From NCBI RefSeq assembly GCF_023159225.1, contig NC_063161.1:123418958-123482957 (forward strand): a DNA stretch of 64,000 nucleotides, in the 5' to 3' direction. This DNA is from Perognathus longimembris pacificus. Lineage: Eukaryota; Chordata; Mammalia; Rodentia; Heteromyidae. The translations under genes were made by a program, and so were the position numbers. Below the pieces are notes generated by a model. It was given only the letters and a program-made list of their open reading frames with translations, was not told the origin of the DNA and did not search any database. Positions 23,714 to 35,998 of the stretch are shown in pieces. How positions within the stretch are numbered: position 1 is the stretch's first letter; each line of letters begins with the position of its first letter.

Positions 23714-25844
23714 TTATTGGTTTAGGGTCTAAACTAGTATTCATATTAGATTAGTATAAGTATTAAGATTAGAGACATTCTGTAATACCAGTGTGTTTTT
23801 GGAGTATATCAGACTATTTGTGGAATAAATAAATTAATAATTCAAGAGCTTTCTATCTTAGAGGAAGCAAGTGTTTATGACTGCAAGAGATGATAGGAAA
23901 GGAAGATGGTGGTTGATACTTGGCTGTCAAAAAAATTTAGTCAACTTAAGAGATACAGACTATTTTAGAAAGGGCAAAGAGCAGATGCTGTGAAAACCAT
24001 GTAGAAATGGAATGAAATGTGCTAACACCTTTGTTCAAATTAAGGTAATTTTAATTTTAACTTCTTGAGATGACAAATGGTAAATACATATTACATTCTA
24101 TAAAAGAATCATAAAGCACCAACCCTCTATTTATATGTTAGGGTGTTTAAAGCTAAACTATTTTTTCTTAGAAACAAATTAAAAAAATACTAAACATTCA
24201 AATATTCTCCTAAAAGTGAATATTTCTACTTTTTTGAACCGGTTCTAGATTTTTTTTTTTAGTAAGATAGGTCTCAAAATGCAAAGCAATAGGGACAAAC
24301 AGTTATGTGATCTTTTCATGGAATGATACTACAAAACTAAATTTACTGTTTAACACTTTCAGAAACATCGAAAGAGGGACATAACAAACAAAGCTGGAAA
24401 TAAAAGGAGAACAGTAATGACATACAAAGATAACTAAAGAGAGACTTGGCAAGATAGGAAACAAGAGCCTCAGTGGGCTCCATTGCTTGTTGCCCTTAGC
24501 TTGTTCTGACATCCTGTGGGAAAAATACACAAAACCAGATAGATGTGCTACCTTCAATGAATAGAGAAATCCTAAGGGGAAAAAAAACAACAAAACATTC
24601 CAGGTATTTAAAAGGAAAAGATATGATAATTTGATCAATAATAGGAACCATACCAAAATACGTAAAAGTAGGTTTTACAAAGCATGTGATACCAAATAAT
24701 TCCTGTTTAAAATAGTCTGGCATTTAATATTGTTTTTATTTTCTTTCTAAAAGTGCTAGCAACATTGTAGTAAAACAAAATATCTAGGAAATTTATAATC
24801 AAATGTATTTTGATAATGGTGAAAGTGTAATTAAAATATATTTTTAGTTTACTCTAAAAAATCAGCATTGATGAGCTTTTATTCCCTCTTACACACATAT
24901 TTGTGTGTATGTGTGCAACATTTTTGGGTATATATCTATAGTTAAGTAATTAATGGAAAAAATGGACATGTGCTAAACCTATTCTGTTTAAAGCTCTTAA
25001 ATATGAGCATAGGATGTTTTAGAATTTTGAAAGCATGAACTTACTTTTGTAAATCAACTTTTTGAAGTATCTAGTTTTAGGCAAATTGAGATTCAGAGAA
25101 GTGGTCTCTGTGTCATAGCTCTCACCCATGCAAAACTTGTTGCCCAATAGTAAACATTTCAAAGCTAAGTAAAGTTTCCCTTTAAAACCATAAACTTTCT
25201 CAGAAAATAATTCTTTAAATAAAATCTCACATGAACAATAAAATTTAATTTTCAAATATTTTTAAAATTTTTCACCTGGATGATTAACAGTAAGACCATA
25301 AAGAAAATACAAGTTTTTAATCTACTTTTTATCCACATCAATTAAGTGAGTACCCACATCCCAGACTTCCTGTAATTATCTTCATCCTGATCAGAAGTAA
25401 AGTAGTATATGCATTAAAATATTTACAAAGGATGCTTTGGTCTTAGTTAGTACAACCATTTTTTTCTCATTGTTTTAATAAATATAACATGTACATACTT
25501 TTTTCTCACTGTTTAATGGGTATATAGGATATTATAAATATATGCACACAAACATACATACACTAACACACATAAATACATATGTGTAGGATATTCACAT
25601 ATATAATTTTATACTGAAGTAATGCATAAATTAATCACAGCATGAGAAAATCAAGGAATAACTCACATAAACAAATGACTTTTAAGACCAACTATTAGAC
25701 AGAGAGATATACGAGTTCATGATTACATTTTGGTTGTCAACAAAAATGATCAGAGAAAAGAATATTGAGGTCTCATTCATTGATTAGAAATCACTACCAC
25801 GGAAGGAAATATCTGTGATGTTTTTGCACAATAAAACCATATTG
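23714..25844. other. single-copy AT-rich DNA
   Basis: Nothing recognised apart from TACA/CACA-rich patches around 25540-25590. Short open frames have no known domain. Confidence 0.4.
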
Positions 25845-26036
25845 CAGAGCCAGGCTCACAACCTGCAATCCTAACAACTCAGGAGGGCCTGGCATTTTAG
25901 AAGCCCCAGATCTTAGAGCCCAGCCAGCACGAAAAAATTCCCTGAGACTCTTATCTTGAATATACTACCAAGGACGGGGGAGGGAGAGAGGAGGAGGATG
26001 GAGGAAAGAGGGAGTTAGAGAGACACAGAGAGAGAC

Positions 26037-26069
<33 letters not shown>

Positions 26070-26200
26070 GAGAGAGGCCAGAAGTGGAACTGAGGCACCA
26101 ATGATAGAGCACTAGACTTGGGCAGAAAAGCTCAGGGACAGCACTCAGGCCCTGGGTTCACTCCCAGGACCAATTCACACACACACACACACACACAATT
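25845..26200 (+). mobile_element. B1-type/Geo composite SINE interrupted by GA/GACA microsatellite, with (CA)n tail
   Basis: The B1-like left half (25845-25965, ending CTGAGACTCTTATCTTGA) is followed by a purine-rich and GACA microsatellite (25975-26076, including seven consecutive GACA units). The Geo module then runs 26078-26176 (GGCCAGAAGTGGAACTGAGG, TAGAGCACTAGACTTGGGC). A (CA)n run occupies 26177-26199 in place of the A tail. Confidence 0.85.
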
Positions 26201-26999
26201 GCAGAAAAATATAAATATTTTGCCTTATTTACTGTTTAGCACAAGCTTAGTAAATATATAGTCTCATCCCTTCATGTTGATTTTAACTACTTACACTTGG
26301 AGCTCTAGCAATTGATAGGAGTATAATGGTGGATAAATATTTATGAATATGCATACATATATACTTATATATCCACAATTTGATGCATTTAATGAAACTA
26401 TAGGGCAGTAATATTAATATTATTTGTCTGTATTACATGATCTGATTGGAAAACTACTTGATATTTGAATTTAGCAAATTCTGAGTTTTGAGGTTTTACT
26501 CATTACTTTTCTCCATGCCCAATAGAATTACTGTCATGTGATTCATCAGGAGGAGACCTGTTCAGCATTCCTTACTGACTTCCTATTTACATGTCTTCCT
26601 GAGTAACTTCACTTCTTTTCTATGCACTGTATGGGATTACTCACCTTCAGAGTTTTGATTTTCTTTACTCTGTGTTTATCTCTGTAAGAATATTCTAATG
26701 ATTCACATTTTCTTATTTGACTCTTAGGTTGTTTTCCATTAATCATATTCATCAGTTGTGGGCAAGTATACTTCTGGCACCTTGGGAGGTCAAATGTTGA
26801 TGAGCCTGTAGCACTATTTGCAAAAGATCTCACTCTTTCATTGTGACCTATTGAATGATATAATGGAAACATAAAAACCTGATTAAAGCCATCAAATTAA
26901 GGAAGGGGAGAGGGCAGTGCTGACAGTGGAGAAGAAGGAAGTCACAGAGAAATTTCAAGGAAGACTAAATGGGAATGGGATTTTTATGAGCAGGATGCC
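26201..26999. other. single-copy DNA
   Basis: Nothing recognised. The minus-strand frame 26609-26872 (87 codons) shows no identifiable domain. Confidence 0.4.
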
Positions 27000-27050
<51 letters not shown>

Positions 27051-27078
27051 TATGATCTGTGTGTGTGTGTGTGTGTAT
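27000..27078. repeat. (ATACAT)n and (TG)n compound microsatellite
   Basis: ATACAT units occupy about 27000-27050. They are followed after a short spacer by a (TG)n run to 27077. Confidence 0.95.
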
Positions 27079-27221
27079 AATTTGTAACTGAAAGTTTTCA
27101 AATATAAACATTCTCAAAACAGAAACTCTTCATTTTGGTTTCTTTTCAAGTGAATATAAACCCTAATTGTTATGCATACAACTACTAGCATAGGCAGGAG
27201 GCTAAAATAAATGTCTTCTAG

Positions 27222-27335
27222 GAAATTGTGCTGTGGCTCAAGTGGTAGTGCTCTAGCCTTGAGCTGAAGTGCTCAGGGACAGTGTCCAGGCCCAGAGTTC
27301 AAGCCCCACATTCCACCAAAAAAAAAAAAAAAGGC
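27222..27335 (+). mobile_element. solitary Geo module
   Basis: TTGTGCTGTGGCTCAAGTGG ... TCTAGCCTTGAGC ... GAGTTCAAGCCCC followed by an A tail. Only the right-hand module is present: neither an ID-like nor a B1-like half precedes it. This is either a 5'-truncated composite SINE or a monomer insertion. Confidence 0.8.
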
Positions 27336-27454
27336 TTCTAAGCAGTTCAAGTTTAGATAAGCATATTGCATTCTTGTTTTATCTATCACTTTTTATTAAT
27401 ACAAATTCAAAATTGGTCAAAGGAAAATCTCAATGACTTTTACATTCCCTTTCT

Positions 27455-27664
27455 TTCTTTTTTTTTTTTTTTGCCAGTCCTGGGGCTTGGACTCAGGGCC
27501 TGAGCACTGTCCCTGGCTTCTTTTTGCTCAAGGCTAACACTCTGCCACTTGAGCCACAGCGCCACTTCTGGCCATTTTCTGTATATGTGGTGCTGGGGAA
27601 TCGAACCCAGGGCCTCATATATATGAGGCAGGCACTCTTGCCACTAGGCCATATCCCCAGCCCC
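27455..27664 (-). mobile_element. IDL-Geo SINE with 14 bp perfect TSD
   Basis: Minus-strand dimer with poly-T at the left end and CCCCAGCCCC at the right. The TSD TACATTCCCTTTCT is at 27441-27454 and 27665-27678. The ID half is of the ATATGAGGC type. Confidence 0.95.
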
Positions 27665-27718
27665 TACATTCCCTTTCTCCTCACCAAGAAATCGGACATC
27701 TCCAATTCAGACATTCTT

Positions 27719-27926
27719 TTTTTTTTTTTTTTTGCCAGTCCTGGGCCTTGGACTCAGGGCCTGAGCACTGTCCCTGGCTTCTTCTCACTCAAAGCTAGCA
27801 CTCTGCCGCTTGAGCCACAGCACCGCTTCTGGCGGTTTTCTGCATATGTGGTGCTGGGGAATCGAACCTAGGGCCTCGTGTATCCGAGGCAGGCACTCTT
27901 GCCACTAGGCCATATCCCCAGCCCCC
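27719..27926 (-). mobile_element. IDL-Geo SINE with 12 bp perfect TSD
   Basis: A second minus-strand dimer only 54 bp from the previous one, with its own TSD (TCAGACATTCTT at 27707-27718 and 27927-27938). It is therefore an independent insertion and not a tandem duplication. Confidence 0.95.
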
Positions 27927-27938
27927 TCAGACATTCTT

Positions 27939-28834
27939 AGCTCTAGTAGATTTCTCAGATCCCAACAGCCTTTTTGTTCTATCTTTCTGAAACTTGATCA
28001 ATTAATCTGATTTTAAAATGTAATTATTCTGACAATGACTGTGCCAGGTTTTAGCTGAGCTGGCCTGACCTTGGGCTTCAAATATCCCTATGAAAGTGAT
28101 GCAACATTGGATCAGAATCCTTTAAAGAGGATAATTATGCTCACCTTGCAAAGTAAGTGATTAGTTTCAAGCTTCATAGAATAATAAAGAGACCTTGAGC
28201 ATAGCAGAGGAATCCAAGTCTATTTGATATATCAGGATCTATCTTGGTATTTTATTGCCCTCAATGCAATTAAGAGAGTTTGAAAACTGTTTTTTGACAT
28301 AGTTTAATATGAAGACTACTAGGCCATCATACACCTGAACGTCTTAATTATATACATAACAATTTGCACTTAAATTTTCAGGTGACAATTTTCCTAGACC
28401 CATAAAATTTGATTATTTTTGGTATAAATGACAACACACACAGAACATATGCACTCAGAGTCATTTAAAAGCACTTAACAAATTTTAATACAATTTTATA
28501 ATATAACCATGCTTTAAAAGGCAAGGTATCATTCTGTCAGAGTGTAATTTTTTTTTCCCTTTTGGTTTTTTCCATGCAAGGAAGCAGGTCAACAATGTAG
28601 GAAAAGTCAGTTTTATTAACGGATGCTTTAGGCTTTCATTGTAAAAGAATTTAAACCTATTTTCCTCAGGATATAGTTCTAAAAAGTTTAGATTCACTGA
28701 GCAGAATTCAGTGACATGGTACATTTGTTTAATTTCTCAGAATACAACATTCTAAAACCACAGCTATTGCAGGCAGATAAACACATACATGGAAGTATTC
28801 TGTTCAAGTCTAATTTTGTGCCAGTAACAAGCTA
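27939..28834. other. single-copy DNA
   Basis: Nothing recognised. Confidence 0.4.
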
Positions 28835-29030
28835 TTTTTGTTGCTATTGCTCTTTGATAACATTTAAAGTTTGGAATTGTGGTACCTCCAGCACTGCTTC
28901 TTTTGTCCAGGATTGCTTTCATGATTTGAGGCCTTTTGCCTTTTCATAAGAATTTTTGGGGCATTTTCTCTATGCCATTTAAGAATAATACTGGGATTTT
29001 GATAAGAATTACATTAAGTAATCCTGATAA
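28835..29030 (-). mobile_element. ancient L1 ORF2 fragment (minus)
   Basis: Plus-strand wording (TTTAAAGTTTGGAATTGTGG, ACCTCCAGCACTGCTTCTTT, CAGGATTGCTTTC, GATTTGAGGCC) corresponds to the reverse complement of the L1 ORF2 segment encoding AKAILxKKxxAGGITxPxFK. It also matches 45485-45560 in position. It is strongly diverged and carries stops. Confidence 0.7.
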
Positions 29031-29187
29031 TATCTTTCCGCTATGTGAACTTTAACAAGTTATTACATTAATTTTCTTAGCTACCAAAATAAGATAGAAA
29101 TATACATTATTGAGTAATTATTATAAGCAAATAATTAAAACACTTGGGAACAAAGTACTTAGCATAATATTCACAGTATAGATTTTA

Positions 29188-29409
29188 TTTTATTTTATTT
29201 TATTATTATTTTTTTGCCAGTCCTGGGCCTTGGACTCAGGGCCTGAGCACTGTCCCTGGCTTCTTTTTATTCAAGGCTAGCACTCTGCCACTTGAGCCAC
29301 AGCACCACTTCTGGCCATTTTCTGTATATGTGGTGCTGGGGAATCGAACCCAGGGCGTCATGTATATGAGGCAGGCACTCTTGCCACTATGCCATATCCC
29401 CAGCCACCG
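29188..29409 (-). mobile_element. IDL-Geo SINE with 14 bp TSD
   Basis: Minus-strand dimer; the tail on the plus strand is (TTTTA)n-rich. The TSD CAGTATAGATTTTA is at 29174-29187 and 29410-29423. Confidence 0.94.
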
Positions 29410-29423
29410 CAGTATAGATTTTA

Positions 29424-30709
29424 AATGATGATAACAATGATTACTAAGAAGAAAGAAAATTAATGGTTATGATAATGTTATTGGTTGGTGATAATGATGA
29501 TGGTGATATCGTCAATATTTCTTTGTTAGTGCCTTATATCTTTCTTTTAATCCAGAATCTCCTTTATTCCCAACATGAGTCATAAGAAAATAGCAGAATA
29601 TAAAGAATATCTATGCAGTTCAAAACAGTACTTCGCATATTTTTCTATTGCACTGAGGGCAGTACTTTGAACCCCTCAGAGTTGACTAGTCACTGGATGC
29701 AGTGATCTCTTTTCCATGGAAACTCTACTTGCTTCCTCCATACTCAGTGAACACGGCCCTTTGGTTTTGTTATTGTTCTTGTTGTTTGCTTTTTCTGTCT
29801 TTTGTTTTTTAGTGTGTTTTGTATATTACTTAGGTATACTTCTAATCCTAATCTTTGCTGCCTATCACCTTCCAAATATACTAGAATAAAAATGAAGGAA
29901 GGATGTAGAGTCTACTATTTTTACTTCTAATATTTGTTCGTTATTTCTTACAAATTTTTACTCATTCCCTAATTAGTGTTTGATGAAGAAAAGGAAACAG
30001 AAAAAGGGAAAACTATCATGCAATCGCAAACACTACTTTGAAAAATAAACCGTGGACTAATATTTTCAGTCTCTATAGTTCATGTATAAGTTGTTACTTT
30101 TCACTTTGCAGACCAATCTAATTACACATAGATGAAATGATAGTATTGTGTAGTTATAATACTTATAATCAGAATGAGTTCTTTATTTGACAACTCTAAC
30201 TTCTAAAACATTGTAAAATATTGGGGAAATAACTGGACTTTAATGATTTTCATGTTGTCAGAATTATTATATCAATAATAATGTTCAATAATCAAATGAC
30301 TGAAAAGATTAAGTGCTCAAGAAACTCCACTGGTTAGAATTTATATTGATTAATATCTGACTTTGGAGAACAAACAACTGATGTACAATTCAAAATAAAT
30401 CAGAGAAAATAAGAAGGGCATAATACTTGGACACTATATTATTTGCTTTTTAGCTTAAACTACTCACATCTATAAAGAGGAAAGGGTATTTACTTTGTGT
30501 TATGATTTAGAGGGGAATTTGACAAACTTCTCACTTGGATGTTAGATTCCTGCCCAAATCAATGGAATAATATTAAGATTACTTCTATATACTTTGGAGG
30601 TGGATATATTTGTGTATGTGACACCTACAAATTCATTTATGGACTAAACCAGTTGGCACTTATTAGAGATATGGAGTAAATATGGAATTTTTTTTTACTC
30701 CTGTCCTTT
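29424..30709. other. single-copy AT-rich DNA
   Basis: Nothing recognised. A TGGTGATAATGATG-type irregular tract occurs near 29440-29510. Confidence 0.4.
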
Positions 30710-30727
30710 GGTGTCAACTATATTTTT

Positions 30728-32145
30728 TTTAAGTTTTTATTATAAAACTGATGTATAGAGAAGTTAAAGTTTCATACGTTAGGCATTGGATACATTTCTT
30801 GTACTGTTTGTTACCTTGTCCCTCATACCCCCCTCCCTCCTCCCCCTTTCCCCCCCTGCGGTGTTCAGTTCACTTATACCAAACAGTTTTGCAAGTATTG
30901 CTTTTGTTGTTGTTTCTCTTATTTTACCCTTTGTCTCTCAATTTTGGTATTCCCTTTCAATTTCCTAATTCTAATACCAGTACACACTGTTTCCCATACA
31001 CTCAGATAAGATTACAGAGATAGTGTAGATACAATCACAAGAAGGTGATACACGAACATCATCAATAGTAGAAACTACAGATACACATGGGATGTTGAAA
31101 GTAGTTACAACTGTGATATAACAATCATTTCCACAAAATGGAGTTCATTTCACTTAGCATCATCTTATGTGATCATAAGGGTGTAGCTATTGGGCTCTTG
31201 TGATCCTCTGCTGTGACTTCCCTAAACCTGTGCTAATTATTCCCAATAAGGGAGACCATAGAGTCCATGTTTCTTTGGGTCTGGCTCACTTCACTTAGTA
31301 TAATTTTTTCCAAGTCCTTCCATTTCCTTACAAATGGGGCAATGTCATTCTTTCTGATAGAGGCATAAAATTCCATTGTGTATATGTACCATATTTTCCT
31401 GATCCATTCATCTACGGAGGGGCATCTGGGTTGGTTCCAGATTCTCGCTATGACAAATTGCGCTGCAATGAACATTGTGCTGGTGGCTTTACTGTGATTT
31501 TGTTTGTGATTTTTTGGATAAATACCCAAAAGTGGGGTTGCTGGGTCATAGGGGAGTTCTACATTTAGCCTTCTGAGGACTGTCCATACTGCTTGCCAGA
31601 GTGGCTGAACCAGTTTACATTCCCACCAACAATTAAGTAGGGTTCCCTTTTGGCCACATCCCCTCCAACAACTGTTTTTGCTAGTTTTCTTGATATATGA
31701 CATTCTTACTGGGGTGAGATGGAATCTCACTATTGTTTTGATTTGCATTTCCTTTATGGCCAGTGATGTAGAGCACTTTTTCATATGTCTCTTGGCCATT
31801 CTCATTTCCTCATCAGAGAAGTCTCTTTGTAGGTCTTTAGCCCACTTGATGAGTGGGCTATTAGTTCTTTGCGGTTTTGTTTTGGAGGAAGGTAATTTTT
31901 TTAGTTCTGCATATATTTTAGATATGAGGCCTTTGTCCGTTGAACTGCTGGTAAAGATCTTCTCCCAGTCTGTGGGCTTTCTGTTTGTCTTGCAAGCTAT
32001 GTCCTTTGCCGTGCAGAAGCTCTGCAGTTTGATGCAGTCCCATTTGTCCAGCCTTTCTTTGATTTGTAGTCTTTCTGGGTCTTTGTTCAGGAAGTTCCGT
32101 CCTGCGCCAAGGAGCCCAAGTGTTTCTCCTACTTCTTCCTTTAGT
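30728..32145 (-). mobile_element. 5'-truncated L1 with perfect 18 bp TSD
   Basis: Contains the 3' UTR (30728-31232, with a C-rich tract at 30824-30857) and the ORF2 3' third. The TSD GGTGTCAACTATATTTTT is at 30710-30727 and 32146-32163, followed by AAAA, i.e. a TTTTT|AAAA nick site. Its 3' UTR (GATAGTGTAGATACAATCAC type) matches the short insertion at 56455. It differs consistently from that of 34878 and 43756. Confidence 0.97.
31233..32145 (-). pseudogene. L1 ORF2 C-terminal third, frame open but truncated
   Basis: About 303 codons of ORF2 read without a stop from the truncation point ([19 protein letters not shown]) to the natural end (LIGNN). The region lies downstream of the RT domain and contains the C-terminal Cys motif. 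Here it reads [18 protein letters not shown], so the usual His of LLHCWWEC is Asn. No endonuclease or RT domain is present and no promoter precedes it. The open frame reflects youth, not function. Confidence 0.93.
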
Positions 32146-32163
32146 GGTGTCAACTATATTTTT

Positions 32164-32859
32164 AAAAAGAGGTTTATACTTCTCAAATCTCTTCCTAGAA
32201 ATATGGATATAAGAAAGTAACATTTTTTTTATCAAATTTCTCATGTCCTTGAAAAGGTTTATACATATATTATTTATATAATATTCCAGAAATTAAAGAG
32301 AAGATGAAATAACTAGGCCTCACATTTTGCTTCATTTGAAACATGTCTTAAAGTTTTCTTATCCTCTTATACCTGGTGAACTAAAATCTCAAACTCTTAA
32401 TATAAAAAAAAATGGGAGTCACTTATTTTAATGCTAAACTTGATGACTATGAGCAGATAGTCAAATTAATAGATAAATTGTGAAACGTCACTGAGGTTAA
32501 TGTTTTTTCATGTGAAAATTGGCAATGGTCCTCAAAAATCAAATAAAACACAAAAGTAAGTATAACTTTCTGTGTCTTGTAAAAGACATGAGAACAATAA
32601 AATTATTTTGGGCAACTGTCACTGATTTTCAATGTAGCAATGAGAAAAGGTCCCAGAAGAGAGTCACTGCAGGATCAAATGAATCTGCTAAGTAGAGCTG
32701 TGTAGACTTGGGTTGAAGTTAATATATTTGTTTCCTAAAAATGGGCTGGCTATGTTCAAAGTAGATAAGTTGAACCCTTATCATATACCATACACAAAAG
32801 GTGAGTTAAACTTTCAAAAGTTACTTAAACTTTAACAAAATTTAAAATTGATTAAAAGC
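32164..32859. other. single-copy AT-rich DNA
   Basis: Nothing recognised. Confidence 0.4.
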
Positions 32860-33475
32860 TTAAAAATAAGACATGGAGCTGTTTAAATTCATGAAAAAGA
32901 AACAAAAGGGCTTGGTAATAATTGTATGCACATAACATCAAAACAGAAACAATGACAAAAATAGACATGTTAGACTACATCAAATTAAAAAGATTCTGCA
33001 TAGCTAAAAGACCAATAACAAAATAGATAAATATGAAGAGCATTAAACTAACTGAAATTGTGGTCAAAGAAGAAGTAACTCATGATTCTATTTATATGAG
33101 GTAGATAAATATTTAAACTCATAGAAAGAAAATGAAGGGGTATAAATATGGAGTTGTTCAATAGGTATAAAGTTTAAGTTATGAAAGATAAGTCTGGTCT
33201 TGAGATTGTTGAACATACTGTTTATAGGAAAAATAGTGTATTTTGTACTTAACATAATTATTAGAGTTCATCTTAAGTGACTTTGGTACATAAAAGAAAA
33301 CTATTGAAGGAGAATGAGGAAGCGAGGGTATGATGAATATGTTTATATCCTTAATTGTGGTGATAATTTTCACAGGGCTATACATATGCCTGAACTGAAC
33401 AAATTATAGACAAGATTATAAATGTTAAATCTGTGCATTCTTATTTTACATCAGTATACCAATTAATTAAAAATG
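32860..33475 (+). mobile_element. ancient mammalian L1 (L1M-type) 3' region, fragmented
   Basis: 32930-33030 resembles L1 ORF2 (AAAAATAGACATGTTAGACT, TACATCAAATTAAAAAGATT). 33085-33110 (TGATTCTATTTATATGAGG) and 33260-33400 (GTTCATCTTAAGTG, TTGTGGTGATAATTTTCACA) resemble the 3' UTR of old L1M families shared across placental mammals. No open frame. Boundaries are approximate. Confidence 0.6.
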
Positions 33476-34861
33476 CATAGTTGGAGTAATGACTATGAAA
33501 TTTTCTAATCCATTTTCAAAGTTGTTTTGGACCTTCAGAGATATTGACTATGATACAGATTAAGTTTATAAAGCACACTGGTTAGTCCATTTATTGAGGG
33601 TGTTGATATTTAGAGGGTAAAGCATCTTAGTGCCTATGGATTGCACTGCCTGTCTGTGGAATTGGCTCCATATATTGTGTCCTAATGGGCACTCAAGAAT
33701 TTAGAATAAAGAAAGAAGAACCCATAAGGGAATATAGTAATGACTTAATAACAGATCAACTTTCATGTTGATGAATCAGCAAATGAAGATCAAATGTAGA
33801 TGATGTAGTTAACAGCAGGTGTTAGTGAGATATTAACTAGATGTAGGATTTTGAATGGTATTGTAAGAGATCAAAAGCCCCCGATAATTGAGATGTTTTT
33901 TATTCAGACTATTGTTATAGAAATAACATTGATAAGGAAAATTGCAAAGGGGACATATAAATGGGGGGGGGTTATAGAGACAGATATGGGATTCATCAGG
34001 AAGGGTGAACAGCAAATCCACCCTGAATGGAGCAAGGATTATTTTGTGATATGCCAGAACAGCATGATCCATATTGGTTAGTTGTTTCTTGAAACATAAA
34101 AATGTATGGTCGATTTTTACAACAGTCTTTGCTACTTTTTGGAAACACAGATTTAAAGTTCAGCATTGTCTGTAGACCAAAAAAAGAAAAGAAAAGAAAT
34201 TTAGTTTAGAGAGGTCTGGTCTTTAATTTCACATTAAAAATACTTAAATTTTCTATATTTTTCACTTTTACTTGAGAGTACAGGAAAGGAGATAATTTTG
34301 AGAACATTGTATTTCTGTGTTGTCTTAGGATGCCAATTTTATAACAATAAGGTGTTATAATTATTTTTAATATTTGGAAAAATGAAAGTTAGCTGTTTTG
34401 TTCCATGGGTTATGCATTTATTTGAAACTAGCTTTCCATTCTCCTCATTGCTTCCTTTTTTTAAAAAAAGAATCAAATTTTCATCCACTTCTTAAATATA
34501 TTCTTCTGACTAAACCTGAATAAATGATTCTCCTCAGTGTGGGATATTTTGTCTTTCACCTTCAGAGCCACAATGAATTTGGACTGTATTGGTGATAGTT
34601 CACAATACTCTGTTACAGAAAATAAGTAGGTTTGTTTTCTTTACAGTTCAATTGAAGAATGTATCAACATAACCCATTTAATAAATTTTGAGATTATAAC
34701 AAAGGTTTTTCTCAAATGGTTACTTAGGTGGAAGGAGGGCATTGTAGAAAACTAAAAACATAGTCAAATAAAAATTTAGGAAAACTTTTTGTCTACACTT
34801 TCCCCTTGGGTTAATAACCTGATTATATTTTAGTTGTAGTGTCCTAACTCCAAACTCTGTT
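33476..34861. other. single-copy DNA
   Basis: Nothing recognised. There is a G-run at 33963-33970 and an AAAAG-type tract near 34180-34198. Confidence 0.4.
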
Positions 34862-35694
34862 CTTTTTTTTTTTTTTCAAATTTTTATTATCAAACTGATG
34901 TACAGAGAGGTTACAGTTTCATACGTTGGGCATTGGATACATTTCTTGTACTGTTTGTTACCTTGTCCCTCATGCCCCTTTCCCTCCCCCTCTTCCCCCC
35001 CAGGTGTTCAGTTCACTTACACCAAACAGTTTTGCAAGTATTGCTTTTGTAGTTATTTCTCTTTTTTTACCCTGTGTCTCTCAAATTTGGTATTCCCTTT
35101 GAATTTCCTACTTCCAATACCAGTAAACACGGTTTCCAATATACTCAGATAAGATTACAGAGATAGTGTAGGTACAACCATAGGAAGGTGATACAAGAAC
35201 ATCATCAATAATAGAAACTACACATACACATAGGACATTGAAAGTAGTTACAACTGTGATATAACAATTGTTTCCATAATATGGAGTTCATTTCACTTAG
35301 CATCATCTTATGTGTTCATAAGGGTATAGCTATTGGGCCTTGTGATGCTCTGCTATGGCTTGCCTAAACCTGTACTAATTATTCCCAATAAGGGAGGCCA
35401 TAGAGTCCATGTTTCTTTGGGTCTGGCTCACTTCACTTAGTATAACTTTTTCCAAGTCCTTCCATTTCCTTACAAATGGAACAATGTCATTCTTTCTGAT
35501 AGAGGCATAAAATTCCATTGTGTATATGTACCACATTTTCCTGATCCATTCATCTATGGAGGGGCATCTGGGTTGGTTCCAGATTCTCGCTATGACAAAT
35601 TGTGCTGCGATGAACATTGTTGTGCTGGTGGCATTACTGTGATTTTGTTTGTGGGCTTTTGGATAGATACCCAACAGTGGGGCTGCTGGGTCAT
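34862..35694 (-). mobile_element. 5'-truncated L1 (3' UTR plus ~100 codons of ORF2)
   Basis: Poly-T (34862-34876) is followed by the reverse-complemented 3' end (CAAACTGATGTACAGAGAGG) and a C-rich tract near 34982-35001. The ORF2 C-terminus (35375-35674, open) follows. Truncation lies in GGGCTGCTGGGTCATA at 35694. The 3' UTR belongs to the same variant as the full-length L1 at 43756 (AACACGGTTTCCAATATACT). I could not find a convincing TSD. Confidence 0.93.
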
Positions 35695-35857
35695 ATAAGT
35701 GGCTTCCTTTCTCACGTCTTTATGTGGTCTTTTCTGGCATTTCAGTCTGTCCTTGACATAGGCCTAGCATAGCTAGTCTTTAGATTTAAGACTAAAACCC
35801 TGTTTAGTATGTTTAACTGGTTACATCATCAAACATCATGTTTGCAAATGATTGTTT

Positions 35858-35998
35858 TATTTCTTTATTGTCAAGGTGATATACAGAGGGCTTACAGTTT
35901 CATATGTAAGGCAGTGAGTACATTTCTTACCCAAGTTGTTACCTCTTCCCTCATTCTCCCACTTCCACTCTCCCCATCACTCCCACCCCCCGCCATGA
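35858..35998 (-). mobile_element. short L1 3' UTR fragment (minus)
   Basis: TTTCTTTATTGTCAAGGTGA, TACAGAGGGCTTACAG and TTCATATGTAAGGCAGTGAG match the 3' end of the older L1 at 51519. The copy is truncated shortly after the C-rich tract. A weak CAAATGA repeat occurs at both sides. Confidence 0.8.

Noticed and set aside
31678..32220. Plus-strand open frame of 180 codons, mirrored by 44712-45260 (182 codons) with similar protein text
   Set aside because: Both are antisense shadows of the L1 ORF2 C-terminal region. Similarity between them follows from L1 homology. No independent start signal or function is visible.
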